From assembly GCF_940143175.1 (NCBI RefSeq), contig NZ_OW659496.1, positions 496,001-560,000 of the forward strand: a DNA stretch of 64,000 nucleotides. Direction: 5' to 3'. Each line of letters opens with the position of its first letter. The first letter of the stretch is position 1. The notes below the pieces were generated by a model. That model was not told where the DNA came from. It ran no database searches and saw nothing but the letters and a program-made list of their open reading frames with translations. Of the stretch, positions 44,078 to 53,601 are shown piece after piece. The stretch is from Erysipelothrix amsterdamensis. Lineage in GTDB: Bacteria; Bacillota_I; Bacilli_A; Erysipelotrichales; Erysipelotrichaceae. The translations under genes were made by a program, and so were the position numbers.

Positions 44078-46687
44078 ATGAAGCAACTTACAAGTAGTGA
44101 AATAAGAACAATGTTTTTGGATTATTTTAAAGCACAAGATCATATGATTGAACCGGGTGCACCCCTTGTTCCAATTGATGATGATACCCTTTTATGGATT
44201 AATTCGGGTGTTGCAGCGTTAAAGAAATATTTTGATGGTCGCGTTAAGCCGAAGAAACCGCGTATTGCGAATGTTCAAAAATCATTGCGTACTAATGATA
44301 TCGATAATGTTGGTAAGACTGCACGTCACCATACATTTTTTGAAATGCTCGGAAATTTCTCAATTGGAGATTATTTTAAAGAGGAAGCGATTGGATTCGC
44401 GTACGAGTTTTTATTTTCAAGTGAATGGCTTGATTTGGATGTAAATAAAGCATATTTTAGTGTGCATACTGATGACCAAGAAGCTTTTGATATTTGGGTT
44501 AATAAATATAATGTCAGCCCATCACGTATTTTACGTACTGATGATAACTTCTGGCAAATTGGTGATGGCCCTTGTGGTCCAAACTCAGAAATATTTTATG
44601 ATCGCGGTGAGAAGTATGATCCAGAGCATATTGGAGAACGTCTTTTCTTTGAAGATCTTGAGAATGACCGTTATGTTGAAGTATGGAATATCGTCTTTTC
44701 TCAATTTGATGGTGTTGAAGGTGGCGACATTCATACGTTTAAAGAGCTTCCACAAAAAAATATTGATACGGGAATGGGTTTTGAACGTCTTGTAAGTATT
44801 GTTCAAGATGGAGAGACAAACTTTGATACAGACTTATTTATTCCTATTATTCAAGCAATTGAAGCTTTAACACCTCTCAAATATAAAGATAATGTTATGG
44901 CATACCGTGTTATTTCAGACCATATTCGTTCGCTTGTATTTACACTAGCGGATGGAGCTGTGTTCTCAAATGAAGGTCGTGGTTATGTTTTACGTCGTAT
45001 TCTTCGTCGTGCGGTGCGTTTTGGTAAAGTTCTAGAGATTGAAGGAACATTCCTCCATGCATTGGTAGATGATGTGATTGCTGTTATGGGTGATTCGTAT
45101 CCAAACCTTGCTGAACATCGCGATATGATCGTTAAATTGATTTTGAGCGAAGAAGAACGTTTTGCGAAGACTTTAGCTGGTGGTGAAAAATTACTTCTTG
45201 ATACCATTGAAGCAAATCAAGAGGCTGTGATTACAGGGGATGTAGCCTTTAAACTTTACGATACATATGGTTTCCCTATTGAATTAACTCAAGAGATTGC
45301 TGAAGAGCATCATGTTTCAGTTGATCTAGAAGGTTTTAAAGCTTCACTTGAAGAGCAAAAAGAACGAGCACGCAGCAGCCGCCAAAAAGTTGAATCGATG
45401 GGTTCACAGCAAGAAGACCTCTTAAATTTCAAAGAAAATAGTGAATTCATTTACGATGTTTTTGAAACTCAAGGTCGTGTTGTAGGGTTGTTTGTTGATG
45501 GAAAACGTGTTGACGCATTTACAGGCAAAGGTCATGTTGTGTTCGATAAGACATGTTTCTATGCTGAAAGTGGTGGACAAGTGGCCGATACGGGTACAAT
45601 TGAGTCGGATAGTGCTAAAGGTAAGGTCTTGGATGTCAAAAAAGCGAACGGTGGACAACCACTTCATTTTGTTGATGTTGACGGAACGATTACGATGGGA
45701 CAACTCTTTGATTTGAAAATTGATGCGAAACGTCGTATTTTAATTCGAAAAAATCACTCATGTGTTCACTTATTACATTCTGCTTTAAAAGCGGTAGTAG
45801 GGGATCATGTTTCTCAAGCAGGTTCTTATGTAGACGAAAACTACTTCCGTTTTGACTTCTCACATTTTGAAAAAGTTACGGATGAACAACTTGAAAAAGT
45901 TGAACTCATGATCAATCAATGGATTGCTGAATCACTTCCAATAACTGTTGTTGAGAAACCGCTTGAAGAAGCAAAAGCAATGGGAGCCATGGCATTATTT
46001 TCAGAAAACTACGGATCTGTCGTTCGTGTTGTAACGATGGGGAATGCATCTATGGAATTATGTGGTGGTACTCACGCCCATGGTACTGGAGAAATTGGTG
46101 TCTTTAAATTAGTTTCTGAAGAGAGTGTTGGTTCAGGTGTGCGTCGTATTCTTGGGAAAACAAGCTTCGGTGCATACACATCTTATAAAGAAACAGAATT
46201 CGAAGTTGACGCGATTCGCACGCAACTTAAGTTATCACCGCAAAAATCAATCAAAACTAAGATTGAAGAAATGGAAGCAGAAATGAAGCTGTTAGAAGGT
46301 AAATATAAACTAATGATGGTGGATGTTCTTAAAGCTAAAACTCAAGAATATATTCAAATGGCGGAAGTTGTTGGAAATGACTTAAGTTTTGTATGGATTG
46401 ACATGGATGATCAAGAAATGAATGTTGTGAAAGAACTTGTTGAGCGCATCCGTGATCATGTGGATATCGTTTTTGTTGCAAATCATAAAGCGTCATCCGT
46501 TAATTTCGTTGTAGGATGTAGCGATAAGGCAATTAAAACAGGTGTTAAGGCAGGGGATTTAGCAAAAGAAGCTGCAATAACAACAGGTGGTAATGGTGGT
46601 GGAAAACCTAATTTTGCTCAAGCTGGTGGTAAAGATATCACCAAGATTGAAGATGCCAAATTAGTGATTTCTAACAAAATCGCTTAA
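44078..46687 (+). CDS. alaS: Alanyl-tRNA synthetase
   Basis: 869 aa, normal length. Class II aminoacylation domain with HHTFFEMLGNFSIGDYFK (motif 2 region) and GRGYVLRRILRRAVR (motif 3 region), an editing domain with the zinc ligands in NHSCVHLLHSAL and CGGTHAHGTGEIG, and a C-terminal DHHA1-type domain ending with NGGGKPNFAQAGGKD. AGGAGGAAG precedes the ATG. Controlled by the T-box upstream and followed by the ireB-ruvX cluster, the usual order in Bacillota. Confidence 0.97.
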   Translation: MKQLTSSEIRTMFLDYFKAQDHMIEPGAPLVPIDDDTLLWINSGVAALKKYFDGRVKPKKPRIANVQKSLRTNDIDNVGKTARHHTFFEMLGNFSIGDYFKEEAIGFAYEFLFSSEWLDLDVNKAYFSVHTDDQEAFDIWVNKYNVSPSRILRTDDNFWQIGDGPCGPNSEIFYDRGEKYDPEHIGERLFFEDLENDRYVEVWNIVFSQFDGVEGGDIHTFKELPQKNIDTGMGFERLVSIVQDGETNFDTDLFIPIIQAIEALTPLKYKDNVMAYRVISDHIRSLVFTLADGAVFSNEGRGYVLRRILRRAVRFGKVLEIEGTFLHALVDDVIAVMGDSYPNLAEHRDMIVKLILSEEERFAKTLAGGEKLLLDTIEANQEAVITGDVAFKLYDTYGFPIELTQEIAEEHHVSVDLEGFKASLEEQKERARSSRQKVESMGSQQEDLLNFKENSEFIYDVFETQGRVVGLFVDGKRVDAFTGKGHVVFDKTCFYAESGGQVADTGTIESDSAKGKVLDVKKANGGQPLHFVDVDGTITMGQLFDLKIDAKRRILIRKNHSCVHLLHSALKAVVGDHVSQAGSYVDENYFRFDFSHFEKVTDEQLEKVELMINQWIAESLPITVVEKPLEEAKAMGAMALFSENYGSVVRVVTMGNASMELCGGTHAHGTGEIGVFKLVSEESVGSGVRRILGKTSFGAYTSYKETEFEVDAIRTQLKLSPQKSIKTKIEEMEAEMKLLEGKYKLMMVDVLKAKTQEYIQMAEVVGNDLSFVWIDMDDQEMNVVKELVERIRDHVDIVFVANHKASSVNFVVGCSDKAIKTGVKAGDLAKEAAITTGGNGGGKPNFAQAGGKDITKIEDAKLVISNKIA

Positions 46688-46742
46688 TAACTTTATCTTT
46701 TAAGGTTTATACGATAAAATAAGAATAAAGGATGTGATATAA

Positions 46743-47003
46743 ATGTCGAAACACAATGTGACAGAAACAATGGCTTTCAATTCAGATGAAGTTCGTCGTG
46801 ATCGAATTAAAGAAATCCTTGCTGAAGTAGAATCAGCACTCGAGGATCGCGGCTATCAATCAGTAAGTCAGATTTCTGGGTATTTGATTTCAAATGACCC
46901 AGCATATATTTCTTCACACAATAACGCGCGTGTGAAGATTCAGGAAGTCGAACGTTACGAAATTATTGAAGAGTTAGTGCGTTTTTATCTTAGTGAGAAG
47001 TAA
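46743..47003 (+). CDS. ireB: IreB family regulatory phosphoprotein (DUF965/YrzL)
   Basis: 86 aa, nearly family consensus: ETMAFNSDEVRRDRIKEIL, then VESALEDRGYQSVSQISGYLISNDPAYISSHNNAR. In Enterococcus IreB is phosphorylated by the Ser/Thr kinase IreK and dampens cephalosporin resistance. The N-terminal Thr residues (NVTETMAF) include the likely phosphosites. AAAGGATGTG precedes the ATG, and the stop touches the ruvX start. Confidence 0.92.
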   Translation: MSKHNVTETMAFNSDEVRRDRIKEILAEVESALEDRGYQSVSQISGYLISNDPAYISSHNNARVKIQEVERYEIIEELVRFYLSEK

Positions 47004-47438
47004 ATGATTGGTAAGATAATTGGTCTCGATTTAGGGTCGAAAACATGCGGTGTAGCACTATCCGATGGGCTTGGAATGTATGCTCATCCAGTTGAAACAT
47101 TGTATTATAAAGTCTCAATAGACGAATTAAAGGAACCGTTGGATTCTTTAATTAAAAAAGAGCGCGTAAAAGTTATTGCACTGGGATTTCCTAAGATGAT
47201 GAATAATGATGTTGGGGAACGTGCACAAATTTCTGAAGAGTTTAAAAAGACATTGGAGTCTTGGTTTAACTGTGAGGTTGTTCTGATTGATGAACGACTT
47301 ACAAGTGTGGTTGCAAATCGCCAACTCATTGATCAAGATGTATCACGAAAAAAAAGAAAGAAAGTTGTCGATCAACTTGCGGCCGTTCACATACTACAAA
47401 CGTATTTGGATAAACGCCGTTTTATGGAGGGAAATTAA
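47004..47438 (+). CDS. ruvX: RuvX/YqgF Holliday junction resolvase-like protein
   Basis: 144 aa RNase H-fold protein. GLDLGSKTCGVALSD (~6-20, catalytic Asp), LGFPKMMNND, VVLIDERLTSVVANRQL with the conserved Glu, and VDQLAAVHILQTYLD with the last Asp. The family is proposed to resolve recombination intermediates and to process 16S rRNA ends. ATG directly abuts the ireB stop; translation is probably coupled. Confidence 0.92.
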   Translation: MIGKIIGLDLGSKTCGVALSDGLGMYAHPVETLYYKVSIDELKEPLDSLIKKERVKVIALGFPKMMNNDVGERAQISEEFKKTLESWFNCEVVLIDERLTSVVANRQLIDQDVSRKKRKKVVDQLAAVHILQTYLDKRRFMEGN

Positions 47439-47439
47439 A

Positions 47440-47781
47440 ATGGAAGAAAAATCACTTATTGTCATCAATGATGACGGAACCGAACAAGAAATGGATATCC
47501 TATTTACATTTGATGACGATACATTTAATAAAAAATACGTCTTATATGTAAGCCCTGAAGACACAACAGGTGAAGTTTTTGTTTCAAGTTATGTTGAAGA
47601 TGGAACATTAAATGCAGTTACCGATCCTAAAGAATGGGCAATGATTGAAGAAGTATTCAATGCTTTTGTAATCCAACACGATGAATCAAATGAAGAAGGC
47701 GCATGTGCTTGTGGTAAAGATCATGAAACGTCTGAAGATCATGAGTGCAGTTGTGGATGTGGACATGACCACTCACACTAA
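47440..47781 (+). CDS. DUF1292 family protein with Cys/His-rich C-terminal tail
   Basis: 113 aa. The first ~80 residues are DUF1292 (YrzB): LIVINDDGTEQEMDILFTF ... KKYVLYVSPEDTTGEVFVSSY. After residue ~86 the protein changes into GACACGKDHETSEDHEC followed by SCGCGHDHSH, a tail dense in Cys and His that looks metal-binding. I chose ATG 47440, one base after the ruvX stop, with GGAGGG upstream. The last 17 nt overlap the predicted mltG start. Function of DUF1292 is unknown. Confidence 0.88.
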   Translation: MEEKSLIVINDDGTEQEMDILFTFDDDTFNKKYVLYVSPEDTTGEVFVSSYVEDGTLNAVTDPKEWAMIEEVFNAFVIQHDESNEEGACACGKDHETSEDHECSCGCGHDHSH

Positions 47782-48847
47782 GAAAATTCTTGGTGGCCTC
47801 GTGCTTGTGTGTGTGATTGCGGTTGTAGGTTTTATGCTTCTATTCAATATCAACACACAAAGCATTTCAAAGGACAGTCAAACTGTTCTTTTTAATGTGA
47901 ATGAAGGTGACACGATGTCAACAGTGATCGACCGCTTAGCGGATGATGGAATTGTTCGTTCTGCTTTTTTTACTAAAATCAAAGCGAAGTTAGGGCATCA
48001 CGATCAACTCTATGAAGGTCAATTTAATCTTGATAAGAGTTGGGATGTCGATCGTATTCTTGAGTATCTCGAAAAACCATCTTATGAACATGATAAGACC
48101 GGTTCAGTTGCCATTACACTTATTGAGGGAAGCTGGGCCAAGGATATTGCTAAGAAAATTGCTTCTGAAACAAATACAACAGTAGAACGTTTTTTAGAAC
48201 TTTGGAATGATCCAAAATATATTGAATCATTAATGTCTCAATATGAGGTTCTATCAAAAGATTTACTCAAAAATAAAGATGCAAAAGTATTGTTAGAAGG
48301 ATATCTCTATCCAGATACATATGAGTTTAATGCTAATAATTCTGAGGAAGAAATTACAGAACGACTTATTGCTAACGGTAACGATAAGTATCAAAACTAT
48401 AAAGATCAAATTGATTCTTTAGGGATGACGCCATATCAACTTTTCAGCTTGGCGTCGATTGTTGAGTATGAAGCTCCGGGATATGAAAACATGCAAGATG
48501 TTGCAGGTGTATTTATGAATCGACTAAAACAAGGGATGAAACTTGAATCCAGTGTGACGATTTGTTACGCGCTTTATGAATTTGAAGATTGGGATGATTG
48601 TGAGTCAATGACCAATAATCAAATTGATTCCCCTTATAATACCTATCGTTATGAAGGCATTACTCCGGGACCGATTCTTAATCCTTCACAGTCTGCGATT
48701 GAAGCGGTGATTAACTATTCACATCATGACTATTTATTCTTTGTTGCGAATGTTAAGGCAGATAAAAACGATCCAGATTATGGAAAAATATATTATTCAA
48801 AAACATTTGAAGAACATGACCAACGTGTCAAAGAGATACTCAATTAA
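47765..48847 (+). CDS. mltG: Endolytic murein transglycosylase MltG (YceG)
   Basis: 361 aa. One N-terminal membrane helix (~9-28, GGLVLVCVIAVVGFMLLFN), a LysM-like region (~40-95), and the catalytic YceG domain with LASIVEYEA (catalytic Glu, ~225), VAGVFMNRL and PYNTYRYEGITPGPI-like substrate groove. It cleaves nascent glycan strands outside the membrane. Start 47765 is the last ATG before the membrane helix; it lies inside the DUF1292 gene, so an upstream start in that frame cannot be excluded. Confidence 0.92.
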   Translation: MTTHTKKILGGLVLVCVIAVVGFMLLFNINTQSISKDSQTVLFNVNEGDTMSTVIDRLADDGIVRSAFFTKIKAKLGHHDQLYEGQFNLDKSWDVDRILEYLEKPSYEHDKTGSVAITLIEGSWAKDIAKKIASETNTTVERFLELWNDPKYIESLMSQYEVLSKDLLKNKDAKVLLEGYLYPDTYEFNANNSEEEITERLIANGNDKYQNYKDQIDSLGMTPYQLFSLASIVEYEAPGYENMQDVAGVFMNRLKQGMKLESSVTICYALYEFEDWDDCESMTNNQIDSPYNTYRYEGITPGPILNPSQSAIEAVINYSHHDYLFFVANVKADKNDPDYGKIYYSKTFEEHDQRVKEILN

Positions 48848-48863
48848 GTATTAGGAGGCTATA

Positions 48864-49493
48864 ATGAGTCCAATTGTTATTGGGATTGCTGGTGGAAGTG
48901 CATCCGGTAAATCAAGTATTGCGAAAAAGTTAAAAAAACATTTTGATGAAACACAGAAAGTCGTCATTATTAAAATGGATGACTATTATAAAGATCAAAG
49001 CCACTTACCAATGGAAGAACGATTGGCTACCAATTACGATCATCCATTTGCATTTGATATGGATTTACTCGTTTCTGATATGGAGTCTTTAAAATCAGGT
49101 GTATCAATTCAAAAACCTGTATATGATTTTATGAATCATACCCGAAGTCAATATTCAGAAGAAATTCAGTGTAATGATGTTATTGTTTTGGAAGGGTTGA
49201 TGACGTTAGACGACGCTCGTTTACGTGATCTTCTCGATATTAAAGTTTTTGTGGATGCACCGGCAGATATTCGTTTTATTCGCCGTCTTGTACGTGATGT
49301 CAATAAACGTGGACGTACGTTGGAGCACGTTATTGAGCAATATATGTCTACAGTTCGTATTATGCATGAACAGTTCGTAGAACCCTCAAAACGTTATGCT
49401 GATATTATTATCCCCGAAGGGGCTCATAACACAGTTGCTATTGATTTACTTACAACTAAAATAAGTAGTATCATTGGTACGAGTGTGTTATAA
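48864..49493 (+). CDS. udk: Uridine kinase
   Basis: 209 aa. P-loop GIAGGSASGKSS at ~7-18, MDDYYKDQSHLPMEER (~34-49), NYDHPFAFD, and IRRLVRDVNKRGRTLEHVI lid region. It phosphorylates uridine and cytidine for salvage. AGGAGG precedes the ATG; 16 nt after mltG. Confidence 0.93.
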   Translation: MSPIVIGIAGGSASGKSSIAKKLKKHFDETQKVVIIKMDDYYKDQSHLPMEERLATNYDHPFAFDMDLLVSDMESLKSGVSIQKPVYDFMNHTRSQYSEEIQCNDVIVLEGLMTLDDARLRDLLDIKVFVDAPADIRFIRRLVRDVNKRGRTLEHVIEQYMSTVRIMHEQFVEPSKRYADIIIPEGAHNTVAIDLLTTKISSIIGTSVL

Positions 49494-49516
49494 TTTTTAT
49501 TCAAGGAGTGATGAAC

Positions 49517-49987
49517 ATGACAGAAAGAATTCCTGTAACACAGGCTGGTTTAGATGAATTAAATCGTGAACTTCGTCAATTAATCGAAGTAGAACGTCCA
49601 GAAGTTATTGAAGATTTAAAAGCAGCACGCGCACAAGGTGACTTGTCTGAAAATGCTGATTACGATGCAGCTCGTGATCGTCAAGCACGTGTTGAAGCTC
49701 GTATCCGTGAAATTGAAGCGACTTTAACTAAAGTTGAAATTATTGATGGAGACAAAGCAAAAAAACATAAGACAGTTGGTCTTGGTGCAACGGTTACAAT
49801 TTATGATATGGAAATGGAAATTGAAGAAACATTTTCAATCGTTGGTTCTGTTGAGGCAGATCCAGAAAATGGTAAACTTTCAAACGTTTCACCACTTGCT
49901 CAAGCTATGAACGAAGCTAAAGAAGGCGACGTTGTTGAAGTTCAAGTCGATGAACCTTATGAAGTTAAAGTTCTAAAAATTAACTAA
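49517..49987 (+). CDS. greA: Transcription elongation factor GreA
   Basis: 156 aa. N-terminal coiled-coil hairpin with the acidic tip DLSENADYDAARD (~41-53), which enters the RNA polymerase secondary channel, and a C-terminal FKBP-like domain (SPLAQAMNEAKEGDVVEV). ATG 49517 has AAGGAG at 9 nt; upstream in-frame starts are too close. Last gene before a strong terminator. Confidence 0.95.
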   Translation: MTERIPVTQAGLDELNRELRQLIEVERPEVIEDLKAARAQGDLSENADYDAARDRQARVEARIREIEATLTKVEIIDGDKAKKHKTVGLGATVTIYDMEMEIEETFSIVGSVEADPENGKLSNVSPLAQAMNEAKEGDVVEVQVDEPYEVKVLKIN

Positions 49988-50009
49988 GAAGCGAAAGCTT
50001 CTTTTTTTA
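49986..50009 (+). terminator. Terminator of the ireB-greA gene run
   Basis: AAGAAGC-GAAA-GCTTCTT plus T-run, starting at the greA stop. Confidence 0.9.
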
Positions 50010-50051
50010 TGGTTCTAAACTTTGGTTGCATAATTAACTAAGGGGTGGTTG

Positions 50052-50495
50052 ATGAAATTAATTGTGCTGTGTTTCTTCCTTGTAGGTTTTGTTTCCTTAG
50101 GATTGATTGGAAGGTTGGAGTATAAAAAAAAGCCGGAAATTACGGTTGAAGTGGATTCGAAATCATATCACGTGCCTGTTGAACACGACGATACATTTCA
50201 AAAAATTCTTAATCGTATTGGAATTCAGGTTTCAAATTTAAAAGAAATACCCGAAATAGATTCTTTTAAAGAAGGACAAGTGATTCGGCTTGAATCAAAA
50301 AAACAGTGTATCTCACTGAACATATCATCTGCCCAGGAGTTAATTCAAATAAAAGGTATTGGTCCTCGCAAGGCGGATGCGATTCTAAAATATCGCATTG
50401 AACATGAAAAGTTTATAAGCGTTGAAGAACTCTTAAATATTAAAGGCATTGGTCCAAAGCTTTTAGAACGTATTAAGGATTCGATATGTGTTTAG
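50052..50495 (+). CDS. comEA: ComEA-like DNA-binding protein (helix-hairpin-helix)
   Basis: 147 aa. N-terminal membrane anchor (~2-22), a middle domain (~30-80) in the position of the ComEA oligomerisation/SLBB-like domain, and two helix-hairpin-helix motifs (SAQELIQIKGIGPRKADAI and VEELLNIKGIGPKLLERI, ~95-143) that bind dsDNA. In transformable bacteria ComEA receives DNA at the outer face of the membrane and passes it to ComEC. AAGGGGTGG precedes ATG 50052. Overlaps comEC by 10 nt. Confidence 0.88.
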   Translation: MKLIVLCFFLVGFVSLGLIGRLEYKKKPEITVEVDSKSYHVPVEHDDTFQKILNRIGIQVSNLKEIPEIDSFKEGQVIRLESKKQCISLNISSAQELIQIKGIGPRKADAILKYRIEHEKFISVEELLNIKGIGPKLLERIKDSICV

Positions 50496-52213
50496 TCTAT
50501 GGATTGCTTCTTGGAACCTTGATAGACGACTTAAACTTAAAAATTATGGTGTGTTTTGCCTGGACTGGTTTTCTATTTTACCGTAAGCATTGTTTTCGAT
50601 ATCTGTTTCCATTCTTATTTCTCATTATGATTATGATTCATCAATGTATCATACCAATTGGTGTTGTTGTTTCGATGGGCGAGGGTGAATTGTGGCTCAA
50701 TGTTTTTAACCGAAAAATACGCATTCCGGTAAGCTATGAAGGCAATATTGGTGATGTGTTGTGGTTATCTAATGACCCTATGCAGTCGGGTCATTTTAAT
50801 AAACTTGGAACACTCCCATTGATGGGGACAATCTATAACGCGATGAGTGTGTATCCAAACATCCAATCCTATTTCTTTAGTCGAAAGGAATCATATTTAT
50901 CTTTAATTTCATTTCAGATTCGATCGCTTTCTGAATTTGTCGTAATCATAAAGAAACGGTTTGGTATTCCAATGAAGATGAAGACGATACGAGTTTGTGT
51001 GGCACTTTGGTATCAATATCTGTTTGGTGTAAATGCTTCAAATCTTAGTATTTTGTTGCGGCAAGTATGTTCTCAGAGAATCACGATGATCCTTTTGATT
51101 TTATTATTTCCACAACCACTTAAGAACCCATCATTTGTCATTGTCTATGGACCTCTGTTACTGAGAAATCTGTCCCGCATATTTCAAAACATACCAGAGT
51201 GGTTTCTTCGGTCTGTTTTGGTTTTTTATTCCTGTAAACGTTTGGATGTTATGAGTATGATTTTGGCCAAAATCTTAAAACCGCTTTTAGGATTCATACT
51301 ATTTACAATGTATGTACTTATTCTAATAGGTTTGCCGTTAGATTTACACGATTGTTTTTATTCATTATGGATTAATGTGAATGTTTTAATACAAGAGCGG
51401 TTTACGGTTTATGGCTTGCCACCATTGGTATGTTTATTATTTTTGTTTAGGTCAAACTCAGAATTCAAATCTGCAGTTAGATTGGTTTTGATCGCGTTTG
51501 TGACAGTCTATAATCCCAGCTATACTGTAACATTCATTGATGTTGGACAAGGGGATAGTATTTTGATACGAACTCCGTTTTCGTTTCATACAACATTGAT
51601 TGATACGGGAAGACCTTCTGCGTATTCTGAGGTTCGCCGTGTCTTATCAGATTACGGAATACGAACCATTGATCAGTTTATCATTACCCATGCAGATCAA
51701 GATCATGATGGATCAAGAAATAGAATTCTAGAGGATTATAAGGTCGGTTCAGTCATTGACAAGAAGGGGTCTTCACTTAAAGTGCTTCATGAGTTTTTGG
51801 AAGACAGATGCTATGCCACAAAAAATGATAACAGTCTTATATTGGGTTTGAAGATTAAGCATTATGTTTTTTTGTTTATGGGTGATGCGTCAAAAGCCCA
51901 AGAAAGAGATTTAACGCGATTATACCAATTTGAAGAACCGATATTTCTCATTAAATTGGGTCATCATGGTTCAAGAACTTCGACAGACCCGAGGTTTATT
52001 CACGACTTAAAACCTCGGTTTGGTCTTGTAAGTTCAGACCCATCCAAATATGGTCATCCTCATAGCGAGGTAATTAATACTCTCGATACATATGGGGTTG
52101 AAATATTAGAGACTTCAAAACTTGGAACCATTGATTTTGTGTTCACACCATTCTTTGATTACTTTGTGTCAAATCGCGGTCACTTTGGTATAATAGGTTT
52201 GGTGATAAGATGA
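50486..52213 (+). CDS. comEC: ComEC/Rec2-type DNA channel protein, short and divergent
   Basis: 575 aa, versus ~700-780 usually. The N-terminal OB-like and competence regions (~1-330) are compressed and divergent, though several membrane helices remain (~5-60, ~195-330). The C-terminal metallo-beta-lactamase domain is recognisable: FIDVGQGDSILIRTP (~350), THADQDHDGS (~397) and LGHHGSRTS (~495). The zinc motif reads HADQDHDG, so the nuclease-like fold is probably intact. Position after comEA and before holA is conserved in Bacillota. Whether the organism is competent cannot be inferred. Confidence 0.85.
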   Translation: MCLVYGLLLGTLIDDLNLKIMVCFAWTGFLFYRKHCFRYLFPFLFLIMIMIHQCIIPIGVVVSMGEGELWLNVFNRKIRIPVSYEGNIGDVLWLSNDPMQSGHFNKLGTLPLMGTIYNAMSVYPNIQSYFFSRKESYLSLISFQIRSLSEFVVIIKKRFGIPMKMKTIRVCVALWYQYLFGVNASNLSILLRQVCSQRITMILLILLFPQPLKNPSFVIVYGPLLLRNLSRIFQNIPEWFLRSVLVFYSCKRLDVMSMILAKILKPLLGFILFTMYVLILIGLPLDLHDCFYSLWINVNVLIQERFTVYGLPPLVCLLFLFRSNSEFKSAVRLVLIAFVTVYNPSYTVTFIDVGQGDSILIRTPFSFHTTLIDTGRPSAYSEVRRVLSDYGIRTIDQFIITHADQDHDGSRNRILEDYKVGSVIDKKGSSLKVLHEFLEDRCYATKNDNSLILGLKIKHYVFLFMGDASKAQERDLTRLYQFEEPIFLIKLGHHGSRTSTDPRFIHDLKPRFGLVSSDPSKYGHPHSEVINTLDTYGVEILETSKLGTIDFVFTPFFDYFVSNRGHFGIIGLVIR

Positions 52214-53145
52214 TAGATGTAATCGTAGGAAAAGAACCCTCTCTTGTTAAGAGCAAGGTTCAAAGTATCATAAAGGAATATGAAAATCAGTACGGTGTTT
52301 TTGATGTGTCACATTTTGACACGCGTGATAAAGGATTTGTTTTCGATCACGTTCTTGAGAGCGCTCTGACTGTATCGCTTTTTGGTGATAAAAAGGCGGT
52401 AGTTTTAAACACACATGATGAACTCATAAAAGAAGTGGAAACAGCACTGAGTACGTTGATGTCACAATCGATGTTTGATGTAAGTCTTATTGTAATCTTT
52501 GAGAAAAAACCATTGGTAAAGTCCGTTATCGGTAAAGCGATTGCGAAGCATGCACGTGTTCATCAAATTAAAGACATGGATGTTGGTCAACTTAGTTTGC
52601 TGATGAAGCAAGAAATTGAGCGCCTTGATTTTAAAATGTCCAATGCCGCTATGGTTGAATTGTTAGATCGTGTTGGTAATGATGTAGCACGTTTATATCA
52701 AGAGTTGAATAAATTGAGCTTGGTGGGTGAACCGATCGAACAAGAACAGGTTCGTCAACTCGTAGCTAAAAACATCGATGAAGATATTTTTGCGATTTCA
52801 AATGCACTTTTAGAAAAAAAAATTGGTAAAGCTTTTTCAGTTTATCAAAATTTACTTGCGCAAAAGGTAGACCCGCTCGCGCTTTTAGGTTTGATTGGCA
52901 GCAGTATTCGTAAAATCTACCAAATTAGTGCCTTGTATGAACAAGGTGTTTCAAACAAAGGAATTGCGGATCGTTTGTCACTTTCAGAAAAGCAGGTCTA
53001 TTATTTGGTTAAAAATCAGATGCGCCCTTCCTTCGGATTGTTGAGTTTATTAAATCAGCTAGCGCAGATTGATCAAGATGTTAAACAAGGAAAAATTGAT
53101 CGCTTTGTTGCCTTTGAGTTATTTATGTTGGAAGCGATGATATAA
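52210..53145 (+). CDS. holA: DNA polymerase III delta subunit
   Basis: 311 aa clamp-loader subunit. It opens the beta clamp. Recognised by the DLL-like N-terminal AAA+ region, ELLDRVGNDVARLYQELNKLSL (~150-171) and the C-terminal collar helices (LALLGLIGSSIRKIYQI ... FVAFELFMLEAMI). Overlaps comEC by 4 nt (ATGA). Confidence 0.9.
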   Translation: MIDVIVGKEPSLVKSKVQSIIKEYENQYGVFDVSHFDTRDKGFVFDHVLESALTVSLFGDKKAVVLNTHDELIKEVETALSTLMSQSMFDVSLIVIFEKKPLVKSVIGKAIAKHARVHQIKDMDVGQLSLLMKQEIERLDFKMSNAAMVELLDRVGNDVARLYQELNKLSLVGEPIEQEQVRQLVAKNIDEDIFAISNALLEKKIGKAFSVYQNLLAQKVDPLALLGLIGSSIRKIYQISALYEQGVSNKGIADRLSLSEKQVYYLVKNQMRPSFGLLSLLNQLAQIDQDVKQGKIDRFVAFELFMLEAMI

Positions 53146-53175
53146 AAAAATAACCTTCGTATGAAGGTTATTTTA
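53143..53175. terminator. Bidirectional terminator between holA and rpsT
   Basis: AATAACCTTC-GTAT-GAAGGTTATT between convergent genes; the rpsT stop codon lies in the stem. Confidence 0.8.
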
Positions 53176-53431
53176 ATGTGTTAAGTTTTAATGATAAATC
53201 TGATTTTTTTCGTGCTACGTAGTTTTTGTGATGAATATTACTTGTAATCGATTTATCCAACAATGAATTGGATTGATTGAATAGGATCACTGCCTTTTCC
53301 TTGTCGCCCGATTCAATTGCGGAATTAAAACTGCGTAGAGCTGTTTTTAAACTTGAACGTTGGCTCTTGTTTGCAGCTTCCGATTTGCGATTCGTTTTAG
53401 TACGTTTTGCATTACTTGCGATAATTGCCAT
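53168..53431 (-). CDS. rpsT: 30S ribosomal protein S20
   Basis: 87 aa basic helical protein. MAIIASNAKRTKTNRKSE... with NKSQRSSLKTALRSF is the family core; it binds 16S rRNA early in assembly. GGGAGGTGG precedes ATG 53431. A longer reading frame upstream lacks such a signal. Convergent with holA, the usual place in Bacillota. Confidence 0.95.
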   Translation of the reverse strand: MAIIASNAKRTKTNRKSEAANKSQRSSLKTALRSFNSAIESGDKEKAVILFNQSNSLLDKSITSNIHHKNYVARKKSDLSLKLNTLK

Positions 53432-53601
53432 AAATTGCCACCTCCCAGTATAGTCTAATTGTACCACGTTTAAAGTTTCCACTATGTGTAAGTTCAGTGA
53501 TATAAATTTCACATTGGAACGAATAATGTTTTTTCTAAATTTAGAATGAACGATGCACTTGTTTCAAGCACGTGTTATAATATGTGCTAGGATGTGATAA
53601 T

